A DNA stretch of 64,000 bases from assembly GCF_000374625.1 (NCBI RefSeq), contig NZ_KB894771.1:1-64000 (forward strand), in the 5' to 3' direction. Position 1 is the stretch's first letter; every line of letters begins with the position of its first letter. This document shows, piece by piece, positions 26,721-34,292 of this stretch. The position numbers and the translations under genes are program-made. This DNA is from Allobrachymonas chironomi DSM 19884. Lineage in GTDB: Bacteria > Pseudomonadota > Gammaproteobacteria > Burkholderiales > Burkholderiaceae_C. The notes beneath the pieces are model-generated. The model was not told the DNA's origin, made no database searches, and saw nothing but the letters and a program-made list of their open reading frames with translations.

Positions 26721-27794
26721 TCAGGCGGCCTTGGATTTCAGGAAGTCGGCGGCAGTGATGCCCAGCAGATCGCAGACGGCTTTTTCGTCGGCGCTCAGGG
26801 CGACGGTGCCGGAGTCGCAAGCGGGCGGTTTGCCAGCGGTTTGCATGCCCATGTCCAGCAAGGGCTTGGCATCCTTCAGGAAGGCTTGCAGCGCCGCCAG
26901 CGGCTGTTCGCGCCAGTAGGCTTCATTGGCCGGCAGGATGGTGCGGCCGGTCAGCGCAGCCGCCATCAGCTTGTCGTGCTCGGCCTTATCTGCCTGGGTG
27001 CTCAGCTGTGCCAGCTGGTCTGCCACCTTCTGGTGCTCGGCCAGCGGGATGTGCCGGGCGGGGTCAAACTGCTTGGCCTGCAGGGCGGCAATTTCCTGGT
27101 CCTTGGCCGCCACCTGGCCGCGCAGTGCAGCCAGCGCGGTCAGCGCGGTGTCATCGGTGGTGGACGCGGGCAGGCCCAGCGCCGCCAGAATGGCGAGTTT
27201 GTCCATGTGGTGGGGCTCCTGTGGAGTAGTGGTAGAAATGGGGTCGGCCAGCAGCAGACCGCCGGCGGCCGATAGCTGCGCCAGCGCGGGCAGCACGTCC
27301 AGGCCGGGGTCATTGGTCAGCGCCAGGCTGTGAAAGCCGTCCACCAGGCCGGTGTGCTTGTTGAAGCTGAAAACCGGGCTGCGATAGCGGTACTCGCCGG
27401 CGCGCAGCATGGCAGCGGCCTTGTCGGTCCAGCGCACGTCGGTGGCGTACAGGCCGTCATCGGGTACGTATTCCAGGGCGCTGAACCAGCCAGCGGCCGG
27501 GGCGGGTTGGCCGCTGTCCTTGGATTTGAGGGTGCTGTGCTCGTAGTCGATGACGAATTCACGCTGGCGCTGGCGGGCGGCCTGCACCAGGGCGGTGCCC
27601 ACGGCATCGGTCAGCACCCAGGCTGCGCAGGTGACATCTTCCAGGCCAGCCGGGCGGCCATCGTGCGCACTGAAGCTGCCGGCAGGCAGCAGCTTGATGC
27701 GCGTGGGGGCATCATGGCCGGCGGCAATGTCCAGCGCCATGCTGCAAGCGGCTTGCAGGGACGCGGAACGGGGATGGGTGGCGGTCTTGCTCAT
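26721..27794 (-). CDS. Head maturation protease with scaffold C-terminus (Mu gpI-like)
   Basis: 357 residues. The N-terminal protease part contains KLLPAGSFSAHDGRPAG, FVIDYEHSTL and FHSLALTNDPGLD, conserved in Mu I-type proteases. The C-terminal half is helical and Gln/Ala/Asp-rich (ALRGQVAAKDQEIAALQAK), the scaffold that is removed during head maturation. In Mu the scaffold is also made separately (gpZ); an internal start around the MDKLAILAALG segment (about residue 196) could do the same. Confidence 0.9.
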   Translation of the reverse strand: MSKTATHPRSASLQAACSMALDIAAGHDAPTRIKLLPAGSFSAHDGRPAGLEDVTCAAWVLTDAVGTALVQAARQRQREFVIDYEHSTLKSKDSGQPAPAAGWFSALEYVPDDGLYATDVRWTDKAAAMLRAGEYRYRSPVFSFNKHTGLVDGFHSLALTNDPGLDVLPALAQLSAAGGLLLADPISTTTPQEPHHMDKLAILAALGLPASTTDDTALTALAALRGQVAAKDQEIAALQAKQFDPARHIPLAEHQKVADQLAQLSTQADKAEHDKLMAAALTGRTILPANEAYWREQPLAALQAFLKDAKPLLDMGMQTAGKPPACDSGTVALSADEKAVCDLLGITAADFLKSKAA

Positions 27795-27829
27795 ATGCCC
27801 GCCACTGTGCCGGGCGGGTGCTGAGCGGG

Positions 27830-27848
27830 CGATTAAAAGGCTTTACTC
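27830..27848 (-). promoter_or_regulatory. Late-promoter motif before the head protease gene
   Basis: On the minus strand this reads GAGTAAAGCCTTTTAATCG, 35 bases before ATG 27794, matching the sites before gpW, the gp36-like gene and the lysozyme gene. Confidence 0.65.
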
Positions 27849-27898
27849 ATTGCAGCGGGTGGGCTGCAACTGCGTGGCGTGGTCACGCCCAATGCAAA

Positions 27899-27918
27899 CA
27901 GCGGCACAGAGGCCGCTG
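27899..27918 (-). terminator. Hairpin between the secreted-protein gene and the head operon
   Basis: A stem CAGCGGC / GCCGCTG with a 6-base loop; on the minus strand TTTGC follows. The T run is weak, so termination is only possible. Confidence 0.4.
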
Positions 27919-27999
27919 GAAACGTTTTCTGGGGGTGCTGAGGGGACAGGCGGCATGGTTGGGTATGCCTGCATCAAATCAGCGCCCCAGCGCCTTCAA

Positions 28000-28509
28000 T
28001 TACCGCACCCGCCCAAACGAGCCGTCCCCTTCGCCGCTATCTTCCTCAGGCAAAATCCACAGCTCCATGCGACGCGCTTTCCGGTTGAGATCCATGTAGT
28101 AGGTGATTCCGTTCTGGGTGATTGCAGATTCATCATCCAACCGGCCCGTTGTGCGCCCCTGCATATAGTTGTGCAAGGAGTTGACGGAAACTTCCGGGTC
28201 GACTGCATGCGCGGCCACCACCATGGCCTCGGCGCACTTGGCATCGTTTTGGCATACCACCTTCACCTCAGCCATGCCCTGGCCACCTACGCTGCCCTGC
28301 GCGTGCACCGTAATGCCCTTGGCCACCACAGCGCGCTTGACACCGTTCGTCGCCGCCCACGCGGGCAACCGCATTCCTTCGCCCAGAAACGCTGCCCAGG
28401 TATTGAAGCTGCGGCTGAACGTGGCCGGCGATACGGCAATAAAAGTATCTGCCGCCTGTGCCATGCCGCTGCCGGCCAGCAGCAGGCTGGCAATAATGTG
28501 ACGCTTCAT
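28000..28509 (-). CDS. Exported phage-encoded protein of unknown function (moron candidate)
   Basis: 169 residues with a clear Sec signal peptide (MKRHIIASLLLAGSGMAQA|A, cleavage about residue 19-20) and a strong ribosome binding site (GGAGGAG, 4 bases before the ATG). The mature protein has one likely disulfide pair (CQNDAKC) and no membrane anchor, so it should be periplasmic or secreted. It has its own upstream motif like the late promoters and its own downstream hairpin. It is not part of the standard Mu or P2 gene set. Lysogenic conversion or an envelope role during lysis are both possible. Confidence 0.75.
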   Translation of the reverse strand: MKRHIIASLLLAGSGMAQAADTFIAVSPATFSRSFNTWAAFLGEGMRLPAWAATNGVKRAVVAKGITVHAQGSVGGQGMAEVKVVCQNDAKCAEAMVVAAHAVDPEVSVNSLHNYMQGRTTGRLDDESAITQNGITYYMDLNRKARRMELWILPEEDSGEGDGSFGRVR

Positions 28510-28529
28510 TTTCTCCTCCCATTTCCCCC

Positions 28530-28545
28530 AAGCCTTTTAATTGTT
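28530..28545 (-). promoter_or_regulatory. Weaker late-type motif before the exported-protein gene
   Basis: On the minus strand AACAATTAAAAGGCTT lies about 20 bases before the start codon. It shares TAAAAGGCTT with the stronger sites but lacks the TAATCG end. Confidence 0.4.
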
Positions 28546-28594
28546 CGGGCCACCATGCCATGCCACGATCACCGCATGAACACACCACCCAACC

Positions 28595-28912
28595 TCACCC
28601 CCTCGGCGAACGCGCCACATCCGGCGGACGCACATCCAACGGCACAGGAAGACTCTCTTCCAGCATCGACAGCACTCGCTCAATACCGCCAAGAGTTTGA
28701 GGAGCGTGTTCGTCGTTTGCGTTTTGCTGCCCAGACTGCTGCCAGGCTCGCCGAAAAGCTGCAGCGAAAGCGGCGCCGTCCGGGTGCGTCTGCACCAGCG
28801 CAGCCACGGCGCACTGCAGCCCGAGCAACTGGCCGTGTGCGTTCTGCAGTGCGTCGCCATACAGCGCCAGGGTCTGATTGATCTTCACTTTTTCGGTCTC
28901 GTCCATCGTCAT
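28595..28912 (-). CDS. Small phage protein downstream of the repressor, function unknown
   Basis: 105 residues, helical (QTLALYGDALQNAHGQLLGLQCAVAALVQ), with a Pro-rich end. AGGGAG precedes the ATG. It lies 9 bases after the membrane-protein gene, so it forms the third gene of the repressor operon. Confidence 0.7.
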   Translation of the reverse strand: MTMDETEKVKINQTLALYGDALQNAHGQLLGLQCAVAALVQTHPDGAAFAAAFRRAWQQSGQQNANDEHAPQTLGGIERVLSMLEESLPVPLDVRPPDVARSPRG

Positions 28913-28921
28913 TTCTCCCTG

Positions 28922-29404
28922 TTATTTCCTGTCCTGCAGGATCGTGTCAATGATCTCGATACGCCGCACATAGTGAGCGATCATCTTGCCCCTGCCTTGG
29001 CGAATGCGCAGCAGCCAGGGCAATGGAATAGCCACTGCGCTGAGCACCCAGGCGAACATCCAGACCGAGCCCAAGTACTTCAGCCAAAGTCCTGATCCCA
29101 CAAGCCACACCGTGCAGACCAGCCACGCGGCGAGCCAGAGAAAAGGGACGTTGAAGAACAACCCCTTGCGGAACTGACGCAGCTTTTCCTGGCAGCGCAC
29201 AAGCTCACGCATCAAATCTGCGGTACTGAGGTGCCACAGGTGTTGCCCGGGGTGAAGGTAGATGTCCCCCGTGTGGCCAATGACGTTCTGCCCCCCATGG
29301 ATGGCACCAATATGGATGCTGGTACGTGGTGCCTCGTTGTGAACATCTCTGGCAGCGACTCCACCACTGACCGCTGCATGGAACTCCTGGTTCGGCCCAG
29401 TCAT
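28922..29404 (-). CDS. Membrane protein coupled to the repressor and sharing its C-terminal motif
   Basis: 160 residues. Residues 8-22 (FHAAVSGGVAARDVHN) repeat the last part of the repressor (FHGPVSGGVAGRDIVN). A second Gly-rich beta-like unit follows (IHIGAIHGGQNVIGHTGDIY). Then come a charged helix (MRELVRCQEKLRQFRKG), two membrane helices (about 84-110 and 115-133) and a basic cytoplasmic end. The ATG overlaps the repressor stop (ATGA), so the two proteins are made in linked amounts. The shared motif suggests that the proteins bind each other or a common partner; this is inference. Confidence 0.8.
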   Translation of the reverse strand: MTGPNQEFHAAVSGGVAARDVHNEAPRTSIHIGAIHGGQNVIGHTGDIYLHPGQHLWHLSTADLMRELVRCQEKLRQFRKGLFFNVPFLWLAAWLVCTVWLVGSGLWLKYLGSVWMFAWVLSAVAIPLPWLLRIRQGRGKMIAHYVRRIEIIDTILQDRK

Positions 29405-29463
29405 TTCTTGCCCTTGTTCACGATGTCGCGGCCAGCAACCCCTCCGCTGACGGGGCCGTGGAA
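29336..29463 (-). repeat. Diverged 48-bp duplication shared by repressor end and membrane-protein start
   Basis: Segments 29416-29463 and 29336-29383 align without gaps. By my count about 30 of 48 bases match and many differences are in third codon positions, so the peptide pattern FHxxVSGGVAxRD has been kept by selection. Confidence 0.75.
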
Positions 29464-29826
29464 ATTTTGAGTTGCAACGCTGGAAGAAGGCTTGGAGACG
29501 GTGGCTTTGCCTGTCTTGGCGGCCATGCGGGCCGTACCCTCAATGAGCAAGCGGCCTTCGTCTCCAGCGTCCTCGTAGTCCTTCAGTAACCGTTGCTGCT
29601 GCTTGCTGAGGCGGCTTTCCACGGGCTGGCTACGCTGGCCCGTCAACACATACAGAACGTCTACACCTATGACTGCGATTGCCATCAGGTAGCTCGCATC
29701 CGGTTCCCGCTCCCCCTTTTCGTAATTTCGTTGAGACCGTGGAGTCACAGGTACGCGATCAGCGAACTCGTTCTGCTGCAAACCGAGCCTATTTCGCTCT
29801 TCGACAAGGCGTTCAGAAAATCCCAT
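29401..29826 (-). CDS. Phage repressor, XRE-type HTH with C-terminal motif
   Basis: 141 residues. An XRE helix-turn-helix spans about residues 5-60 (FSERLVEERNRLGLQQNEFADR, RNYEKGEREPDASYLMAIA, GVDVLYVLTG). A linker helix and a short Ser/Thr-rich stretch lead to the C-terminal motif FHGPVSGGVAGRDIVNKGKK. There is no protease domain of the LexA/CI type, so induction would not be by self-cleavage. It most likely binds the palindrome at 29849-29866, which lies 22 bases upstream of its start. First gene of a three-gene minus-strand operon. Confidence 0.85.
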   Translation of the reverse strand: MGFSERLVEERNRLGLQQNEFADRVPVTPRSQRNYEKGEREPDASYLMAIAVIGVDVLYVLTGQRSQPVESRLSKQQQRLLKDYEDAGDEGRLLIEGTARMAAKTGKATVSKPSSSVATQNFHGPVSGGVAGRDIVNKGKK

Positions 29827-29842
29827 TTGTTCCGCTCAACTA

Positions 29843-29871
29843 TTGACAGAGGAACAATTGTTCCTCATAAT
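29843..29871 (+). promoter_or_regulatory. Early promoter with operator palindrome in its spacer
   Basis: TTGACA at 29843-29848, a 17-base spacer, then CATAAT at 29866-29871: a near-consensus sigma-70 promoter pointing to the early genes. The spacer region holds a perfect 18-bp palindrome GAGGAACAATTGTTCCTC (29849-29866), and another GTTCC half-site lies at 29829-29833. A repressor bound here would block RNA polymerase directly. Confidence 0.8.
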
Positions 29872-29913
29872 TACACCAACATCAACAAACATCAACACAC
29901 AAGGAGACCCGGA

Positions 29914-30415
29914 CATGTCTGCCGCTGCATCTTCCTCACCATCTGTTTTTCTCGAAGGGCGGAAACCCTGTGCCGCCCTCGGCAACGGGGCGAACCTGCC
30001 CCCCATGCTTGCAGCTGGGGCACCAGGCGTACCCACCGTCAGCGACAGCCAGCACGATCTTCTCACCACGCTCGAAGCACGGCTGGCAGAAGAGTGGGCC
30101 ATCCTTGCCGCAGCCCTGACCCGCTTCGGCCAGGCTGCGCAATCGATAAGCAAAGAACTCCCCGCTGAAAGTGAATTTGGCAAGCTCATGCTCCTGTTTT
30201 TCAGCCTCTCGAGTCTCCATGTCGCGAATGCGCTTCTCAAGGGCGCCGATACGCCCCTGCTGCTCGATGACGGTGCCCAGCAATTGCGCAACCTGGGCTT
30301 GAGCCTCCAGGAGTTTTTGCGAGAGATCGATCTGGATGGCCATCGCTTTCTGGCGGTCTCTCTCGCCCACCAGCAATTTGCTCAGTTCAACCGCACCCGT
30401 GAGGCTGGCCAGTAA
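29914..30415 (+). CDS. Doubtful frame at the start of the early transcript, antisense to 29936-30430
   Basis: The ATG at 29914 is preceded by AAGGAG at 29901-29906 and lies 36 bases after the early promoter, so initiation here looks real. However, the frame then runs antisense to a recognisable minus-strand gene along almost its whole length, and the peptide has no recognisable domain. It may be the remains of an early gene overwritten by the minus-strand gene, or a leader frame. Confidence 0.25.
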
Positions 30416-30430
30416 CGGCGCCACGTCCAT
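29936..30430 (-). CDS. Prophage coiled-coil protein with C-terminal zinc ribbon
   Basis: 164 residues with AAAGGGGA before ATG 30430. N-terminal helices and coiled coil (residues 10-80, QIDLSQKLLEAQAQVAQLLG... IRDMETREAEKQEHELAKF) are followed by EFFAYRL and a four-Cys zinc ribbon (CQPCFERG...CPSCKHGG). This layout is common in small prophage-carried proteins in proteobacteria; the function is not established as far as I know. It is transcribed against the early phage transcript, so it is probably expressed in the lysogen. Confidence 0.75.
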   Translation of the reverse strand: MDVAPLLASLTGAVELSKLLVGERDRQKAMAIQIDLSQKLLEAQAQVAQLLGTVIEQQGRIGALEKRIRDMETREAEKQEHELAKFTFSGEFFAYRLRSLAEAGQGCGKDGPLFCQPCFERGEKIVLAVADGGYAWCPSCKHGGQVRPVAEGGTGFPPFEKNRW

Positions 30431-30473
30431 GCTTTCCCCTTTTTTCTAGTTCTCAACATCTACGCAACACATT

Positions 30474-30659
30474 ATGAAGCACGTAACTCGAACTCCGCAG
30501 CAGATTCGCGCTGACTTCGTCAAGCGCGGCATCACCATCACCGACTGGGCGCGCCAACGCGGCTATCCGCGCAACAAGGTCTATCAGGTACTGGGTGGCC
30601 AGTGCAAGGCCAAATGGGGCCAGGGCCACGAAATCGCCGTGGCCCTGGGCTTGAAGTAA
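30474..30659 (+). CDS. Ner/Nlp-like DNA-binding protein
   Basis: 61 residues, almost entirely one helix-turn-helix (TPQQIRADFVKRGITITDWARQRGYPRNKVYQVLGGQ), similar to Mu Ner and lambda Cro-like negative regulators of early transcription. The position as the first well-supported plus-strand gene after the early promoter is the place of ner in Mu. Confidence 0.8.
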   Translation: MKHVTRTPQQIRADFVKRGITITDWARQRGYPRNKVYQVLGGQCKAKWGQGHEIAVALGLK

Positions 30660-30737
30660 GAGGCCGCGCCATGACCACCAGCTTTATTCAACAAGCATTG
30701 CTGCAAGAGGCAACCCGCAGCAATGGGAAGCAGCTAC

Positions 30738-31091
30738 TTACCTTGGTTGATGCCAATCGTTTGTGCGCCGGATTGAATTCTGCGCTGCCTGCTGCGCAGT
30801 CACATTTGGCCATACGCCCTGGATCGCCAGTAGGTGATACAGCATCTTACGAGGTTCGTACAGCGCGGCAGTTTCACCATCTCGCCTTTTCCGACTCTGC
30901 TTGCGAAGTTCTTCAAAACGTTCCGCATCTGCCTGAAGCAGATCCGCAACCTGCCCCGCCTGGGGGTGCCCACGCAACAGTGCCGGAAGTACCTCAACCA
31001 ACGCCATCAGCAGACCGCTAGCCCAGTTGTCAACTTCATCGATCTCCGCACGCAAAGCAGCGATTTCCTGCCTGAGTTTTTCCTCATTCAT
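30738..31091 (-). CDS. Coiled-coil phage protein on the minus strand in the early region
   Basis: 117 residues with AAGGAG six bases before ATG 31091, a strong start. Residues 1-25 (EEKLRQEIAALRAEIDEVDNW) form a predicted coiled coil, then helical segments (LLMALVEVLPALLRG, VADLLQADAERFEELRKQSRKRRDG). No named family. It lies antisense to the plus-strand frame 30671-31021 and diverges from the gene at 31110 with 18 bases between. Confidence 0.65.
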   Translation of the reverse strand: MNEEKLRQEIAALRAEIDEVDNWASGLLMALVEVLPALLRGHPQAGQVADLLQADAERFEELRKQSRKRRDGETAALYEPRKMLYHLLAIQGVWPNVTAQQAAQNSIRRTNDWHQPR

Positions 31092-31109
31092 CTGTTTCTC
31101 CTTTTGAAA

Positions 31110-31463
31110 ATGACTGACCAGATTATCAACAAGTGCATGAGCGCCACCCGTAACCTGCCCACCCGCACCCTGGACGTATTGGAAGTGCTGTGCGGTTACG
31201 CCGCCACCGGTGCCACCAATGCCGACCTGGCCCACGCCGCGCAAACCACACCCGCCGACATCAGCCGTATCACCAAGCTGCTCATCAGCAAGGGATGGGC
31301 ACGCAAGAGCGAGGACACCGGCCGCTTTTACCCCACTGCGCAATTCACCCGCCTCACGTTCCGCGTGGCGGCTGACTTCGACCGTGTCCAGGCCCAACTG
31401 GAAGACCGTCGCCGAAGCATGTCCCACGCAGATGGGCGCGCGCTGAACGAAATTTTTAATTAA
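31110..31463 (+). CDS. Winged-helix (IclR/MarR-like HTH) phage regulator
   Basis: About 117 residues. The N-terminal half is a winged helix (RTLDVLEVLCGYAATGATNADLAHAAQTTPADISRITKLLISKGWARK), the pattern of the IclR HTH domain; the effector domain of IclR is missing. ATG 31110 or 31137 are both possible starts and neither has a strong ribosome binding site. It precedes the transposition genes, so it may help to regulate them. Confidence 0.75.
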   Translation: MTDQIINKCMSATRNLPTRTLDVLEVLCGYAATGATNADLAHAAQTTPADISRITKLLISKGWARKSEDTGRFYPTAQFTRLTFRVAADFDRVQAQLEDRRRSMSHADGRALNEIFN

Positions 31464-31476
31464 GGAGATACCTCTC

Positions 31477-32430
31477 ATGTCGAACAACGAATTGGACCGG
31501 CCCGCACCAGCTCCTGCTGCGGAAATTTCGCCCACCTTCGAGGCTCGCCTTGTTACGGCCCAAGACAGCGCCATTACTCCTGCCCAGGCTGATGAGGTGT
31601 TTGCTGCCGGTATTGACATTGGTCGGCTGGAAGCCATGGACTTTGTGGCGACGATCGCCACTTCTTCGATGCTGGCCGTCTTCGAGAACATAAAGAAATC
31701 AAAGGCTTGGCGTCATCTGCACAATCCGCAAAGTGGCGACGGTCGCCATTTTTCCAGTCTCGAAGAGTTTTGTGAGGTCAAGTTTGGTAAGTCCTATCGC
31801 CGGTTGCGCGAACTGTCCTCGAACCGCAACGCGATCGGCCAGGAAGCCTTCGAACAGGCCGAACGCATCGGCCTGCGCCAGGTGGACTACAACACCATCA
31901 AGGCACTCCCAGCACCCAAGCAGGAGCTGATCAAGGAAGCCCTGGAAGAAGGCGCCACCAAGGAAGACTTGCAACGCGCACTGCGCGAACTGGCCGCCGC
32001 CGACCAGAAGGAAATCGAAAGCCTCACCGCGCGCGCCGAAAAAGCCGAGGAAGCGGCTGAGTCCGCCGAAGCGCAAGTTGCCCGCAAGGACAGCAAGATC
32101 AACGAGCTCGATCGCAAGCTCAACGCACGCAAAGTCGTGGCCTACACCGACTGGCCCGAAGCCTTCAAGGGCCTGATCGCCCAGGCGCAGCAGGCCAAGC
32201 GCGAGCTCCTCAACGCCGTGGATGCCTTGGCAGTGATCCGCCAGGACGCCATGCAGGTGCAGGCCGAGTCGCCTGCCGAAGAAGAGGTGCTGGGCCGCGC
32301 CTGGATCGCCCTGGCCGACGAGATGCAGGACATCTTTGCCATCGCTGGCGGCAAGCTGGAGAAGGAAGCTCAGGTGTTCGACAACACCCTGCAAGCCGTG
32401 GCCGATGACCACCGGGAAGGCAGCAAGTAA
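31477..32430 (+). CDS. Phage early protein with coiled coil, DUF3102-like
   Basis: 317 residues, with AAGGAG before the ATG. The N-terminal part (FVATIATSSMLAVFENIKKSKAW, FCEVKFGKSYRRLRELSSN) resembles DUF3102/ParB-like phage DNA-associated proteins; residues about 165-215 form a long coiled coil (LAAADQKEIESLTARAEKAEE). It lies 11 bases before the transposase gene, so it may assist transposition or its control. The function is inferred from context only. Confidence 0.7.
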   Translation: MSNNELDRPAPAPAAEISPTFEARLVTAQDSAITPAQADEVFAAGIDIGRLEAMDFVATIATSSMLAVFENIKKSKAWRHLHNPQSGDGRHFSSLEEFCEVKFGKSYRRLRELSSNRNAIGQEAFEQAERIGLRQVDYNTIKALPAPKQELIKEALEEGATKEDLQRALRELAAADQKEIESLTARAEKAEEAAESAEAQVARKDSKINELDRKLNARKVVAYTDWPEAFKGLIAQAQQAKRELLNAVDALAVIRQDAMQVQAESPAEEEVLGRAWIALADEMQDIFAIAGGKLEKEAQVFDNTLQAVADDHREGSK

Positions 32431-32441
32431 GGAGGTCGCAC

Positions 32442-34292
32442 ATGCGCCCCAGAACGCAAGCACGCAACCGAAAGACACCCGAAATGCTGCAATCCCTTCT
32501 TGACCTCAAAACACGCCTGCAGGCAGCGCCGCACGGCGGCCAGCGCGCCCTGGTGGAGGAGTTCGCCGCCAGCGTGGGCAAAAGCTGCGCCACCGTGTAC
32601 AAGTGGCTGACCGACGAAGTGGGCTACTCCAGCGGTCGCAAGCCGCGTGCCGATGCCGGCACCACCCGCCTGGCCCCCGATGTGCTCCAGTTCGTGGCCG
32701 CCGCCAAGCAGGAGAGCATCCGCGCCAATGGCAAAGCCACCATGGGCACGCCCGTGGCCATGAGCATTGCCGCCGCCAATGGCCTGGACATCAACGTATC
32801 CGGTAGCCGCCTGCAAACGCTGCTGCGCCAGCATGGCATGCAGCCCGGCCAGTTGCGCGATGCCCGCAACACCCAGCAAATGCGCAGCGAGCACCCCAAC
32901 CATGTGCACCAGATCGACCCCTCGCTGTGCCTGGTGTACTACATGGGCGGCAAGCAGCGCGTCATGCGCGACGACGAGTTCTATAAGAACAAGCTGGATG
33001 CCGTGGCCCGCATCAAGCTGAAGGTCTGGCGCTATGTGCGTGTGGACCACTTCAGCGGTGCCATCGACATCCGCTACTTCGAAGCCGCCGGTGAAAACCA
33101 GGCCGTGCTGTTCGACTTCCTGATGCACACCTGGGGCCGGCACGCCACGCGCCTGAGCCACGGCCTGCCGCGCCTGCTGCTGTGGGACAAGGGCAGTGCC
33201 AACACCAGCCACGGCATTCAGCGTCTGCTGGATGCCCTGGGCGTGCAGCATGAAACCCACGCCGCCGGCCACGCCTGGGCCAAGGGCGGTGTGGAGGTAG
33301 CCAATAACATCGTCGAAACCCAGTTTGAAAGCCGCCTGCGCTTTGAACCGGTGGAGTCGGTGGAGGCGCTCAACGCCGCCGCCGAGGCCTGGGTGCGCGA
33401 CTACAACGCCAACGCCATTGCGCATGTCGATGCCCGCGTGCACCGCCCCGGCGGCGACTTTGTGCGTGACGACCTGTGGCACGGCATCCGCGCCGAGCAG
33501 CTGGTGGCGCTGCCCGAGCGCAGCGTGTGCCTGTGGTTCCTGGCCGGCAAGGACGCTACGCGCAAGGTCAACAACCTGCGCATCAGTTTTGCGCACCCGG
33601 AGCTGGAGCGTCCCGGCCAGTACGACCTGCGCGCCTGGGCCGATCAGCTCTACAAGGGGCAGGAGGTGACCGTTACGCCGCTGCTGCTCAAGGGCGGTGC
33701 CGTGCGCGTGAGCATTGAACGCCTGGGCCGCGAACCGCTGCTGGTGGAAGTCATGCCGGAGGTGGATTACGACCAGGCTGGCCGCCCGATGAGTGCCACC
33801 GTGTTTGGCGAACGCAGCGCCATGCCGCATGACGCCAGCGTGGCCACGGCCAAACAGCTGGTGCAGGCCGCCTATGGCGACGGCACCAGCCTGGAAGATG
33901 CAGAGGCCAAACGCCGCGCCAATACCAGGCCGTTTGCCCATCTCAACGATGGCAAGGGTGTGGTGGCGCACAGCCACCTGGGCAAGGAAGAGCTGCCCAC
34001 CCGGCTGCAGCGCCAGGCGCAGGAGGTGGACACCCCGGCCATTGCGGCTGCCCGCACCACGCCGGAGCTGGCCCCCATGAATGTGGTGACCGCGTCCTTG
34101 CGGCTGCGCGGCATGTTGGGTCGCAACTTGCTGCCTGAAGAAAACGCCTGGCTGCGTAAGCAGTACGCGGATGACAAAGTGCCGGTGGAGCACATCGACG
34201 CCATTGCCGCCCGCCTGCGCGGTGACGACCTGGCTGATCAGGCCACCGGCACACACCACGTGCGCCCGTTCCTGAAGGTGGTGGGCCAATGA
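32442..34292 (+). CDS. Phage DDE transposase (BcepMu TnpA/MuA type)
   Basis: 616 residues. N-terminal DNA-binding HTH region (about 35-60, SVGKSCATVYKWLTDEVG), then the rve catalytic core with Asp159 (VHQIDP), Asp249 (LLWDKGS) and Glu285 (KGGVEVANN), a beta-barrel-like part and a C-terminal segment that would contact the ATPase. It integrates the phage and replicates it by transposition, acting on the TG/CA ends at 10011 and 46532. Its stop overlaps the start of the ATPase gene (ATGA), as for A and B genes elsewhere. Confidence 0.95.
   Translation: MRPRTQARNRKTPEMLQSLLDLKTRLQAAPHGGQRALVEEFAASVGKSCATVYKWLTDEVGYSSGRKPRADAGTTRLAPDVLQFVAAAKQESIRANGKATMGTPVAMSIAAANGLDINVSGSRLQTLLRQHGMQPGQLRDARNTQQMRSEHPNHVHQIDPSLCLVYYMGGKQRVMRDDEFYKNKLDAVARIKLKVWRYVRVDHFSGAIDIRYFEAAGENQAVLFDFLMHTWGRHATRLSHGLPRLLLWDKGSANTSHGIQRLLDALGVQHETHAAGHAWAKGGVEVANNIVETQFESRLRFEPVESVEALNAAAEAWVRDYNANAIAHVDARVHRPGGDFVRDDLWHGIRAEQLVALPERSVCLWFLAGKDATRKVNNLRISFAHPELERPGQYDLRAWADQLYKGQEVTVTPLLLKGGAVRVSIERLGREPLLVEVMPEVDYDQAGRPMSATVFGERSAMPHDASVATAKQLVQAAYGDGTSLEDAEAKRRANTRPFAHLNDGKGVVAHSHLGKEELPTRLQRQAQEVDTPAIAAARTTPELAPMNVVTASLRLRGMLGRNLLPEENAWLRKQYADDKVPVEHIDAIAARLRGDDLADQATGTHHVRPFLKVVGQ

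Noticed and set aside
28576-28881. Plus-strand frame starting MNTPPNLTPSANAPH opposite 28595-28912
   Set aside because: Pro/Ala-rich sequence without a ribosome binding site; the minus-strand gene fits the repressor operon with a good start.
30671-31021. Plus-strand frame after the Ner-like gene
   Set aside because: The start is weak and most of the frame is antisense to the well-started minus-strand gene 30738-31091; kept only as part of the antisense observation.
32370-34289. Minus-strand frame of 639 codons opposite the transposase
   Set aside because: Antisense mirror of a DDE transposase with complete motifs; no domain or ribosome binding site.
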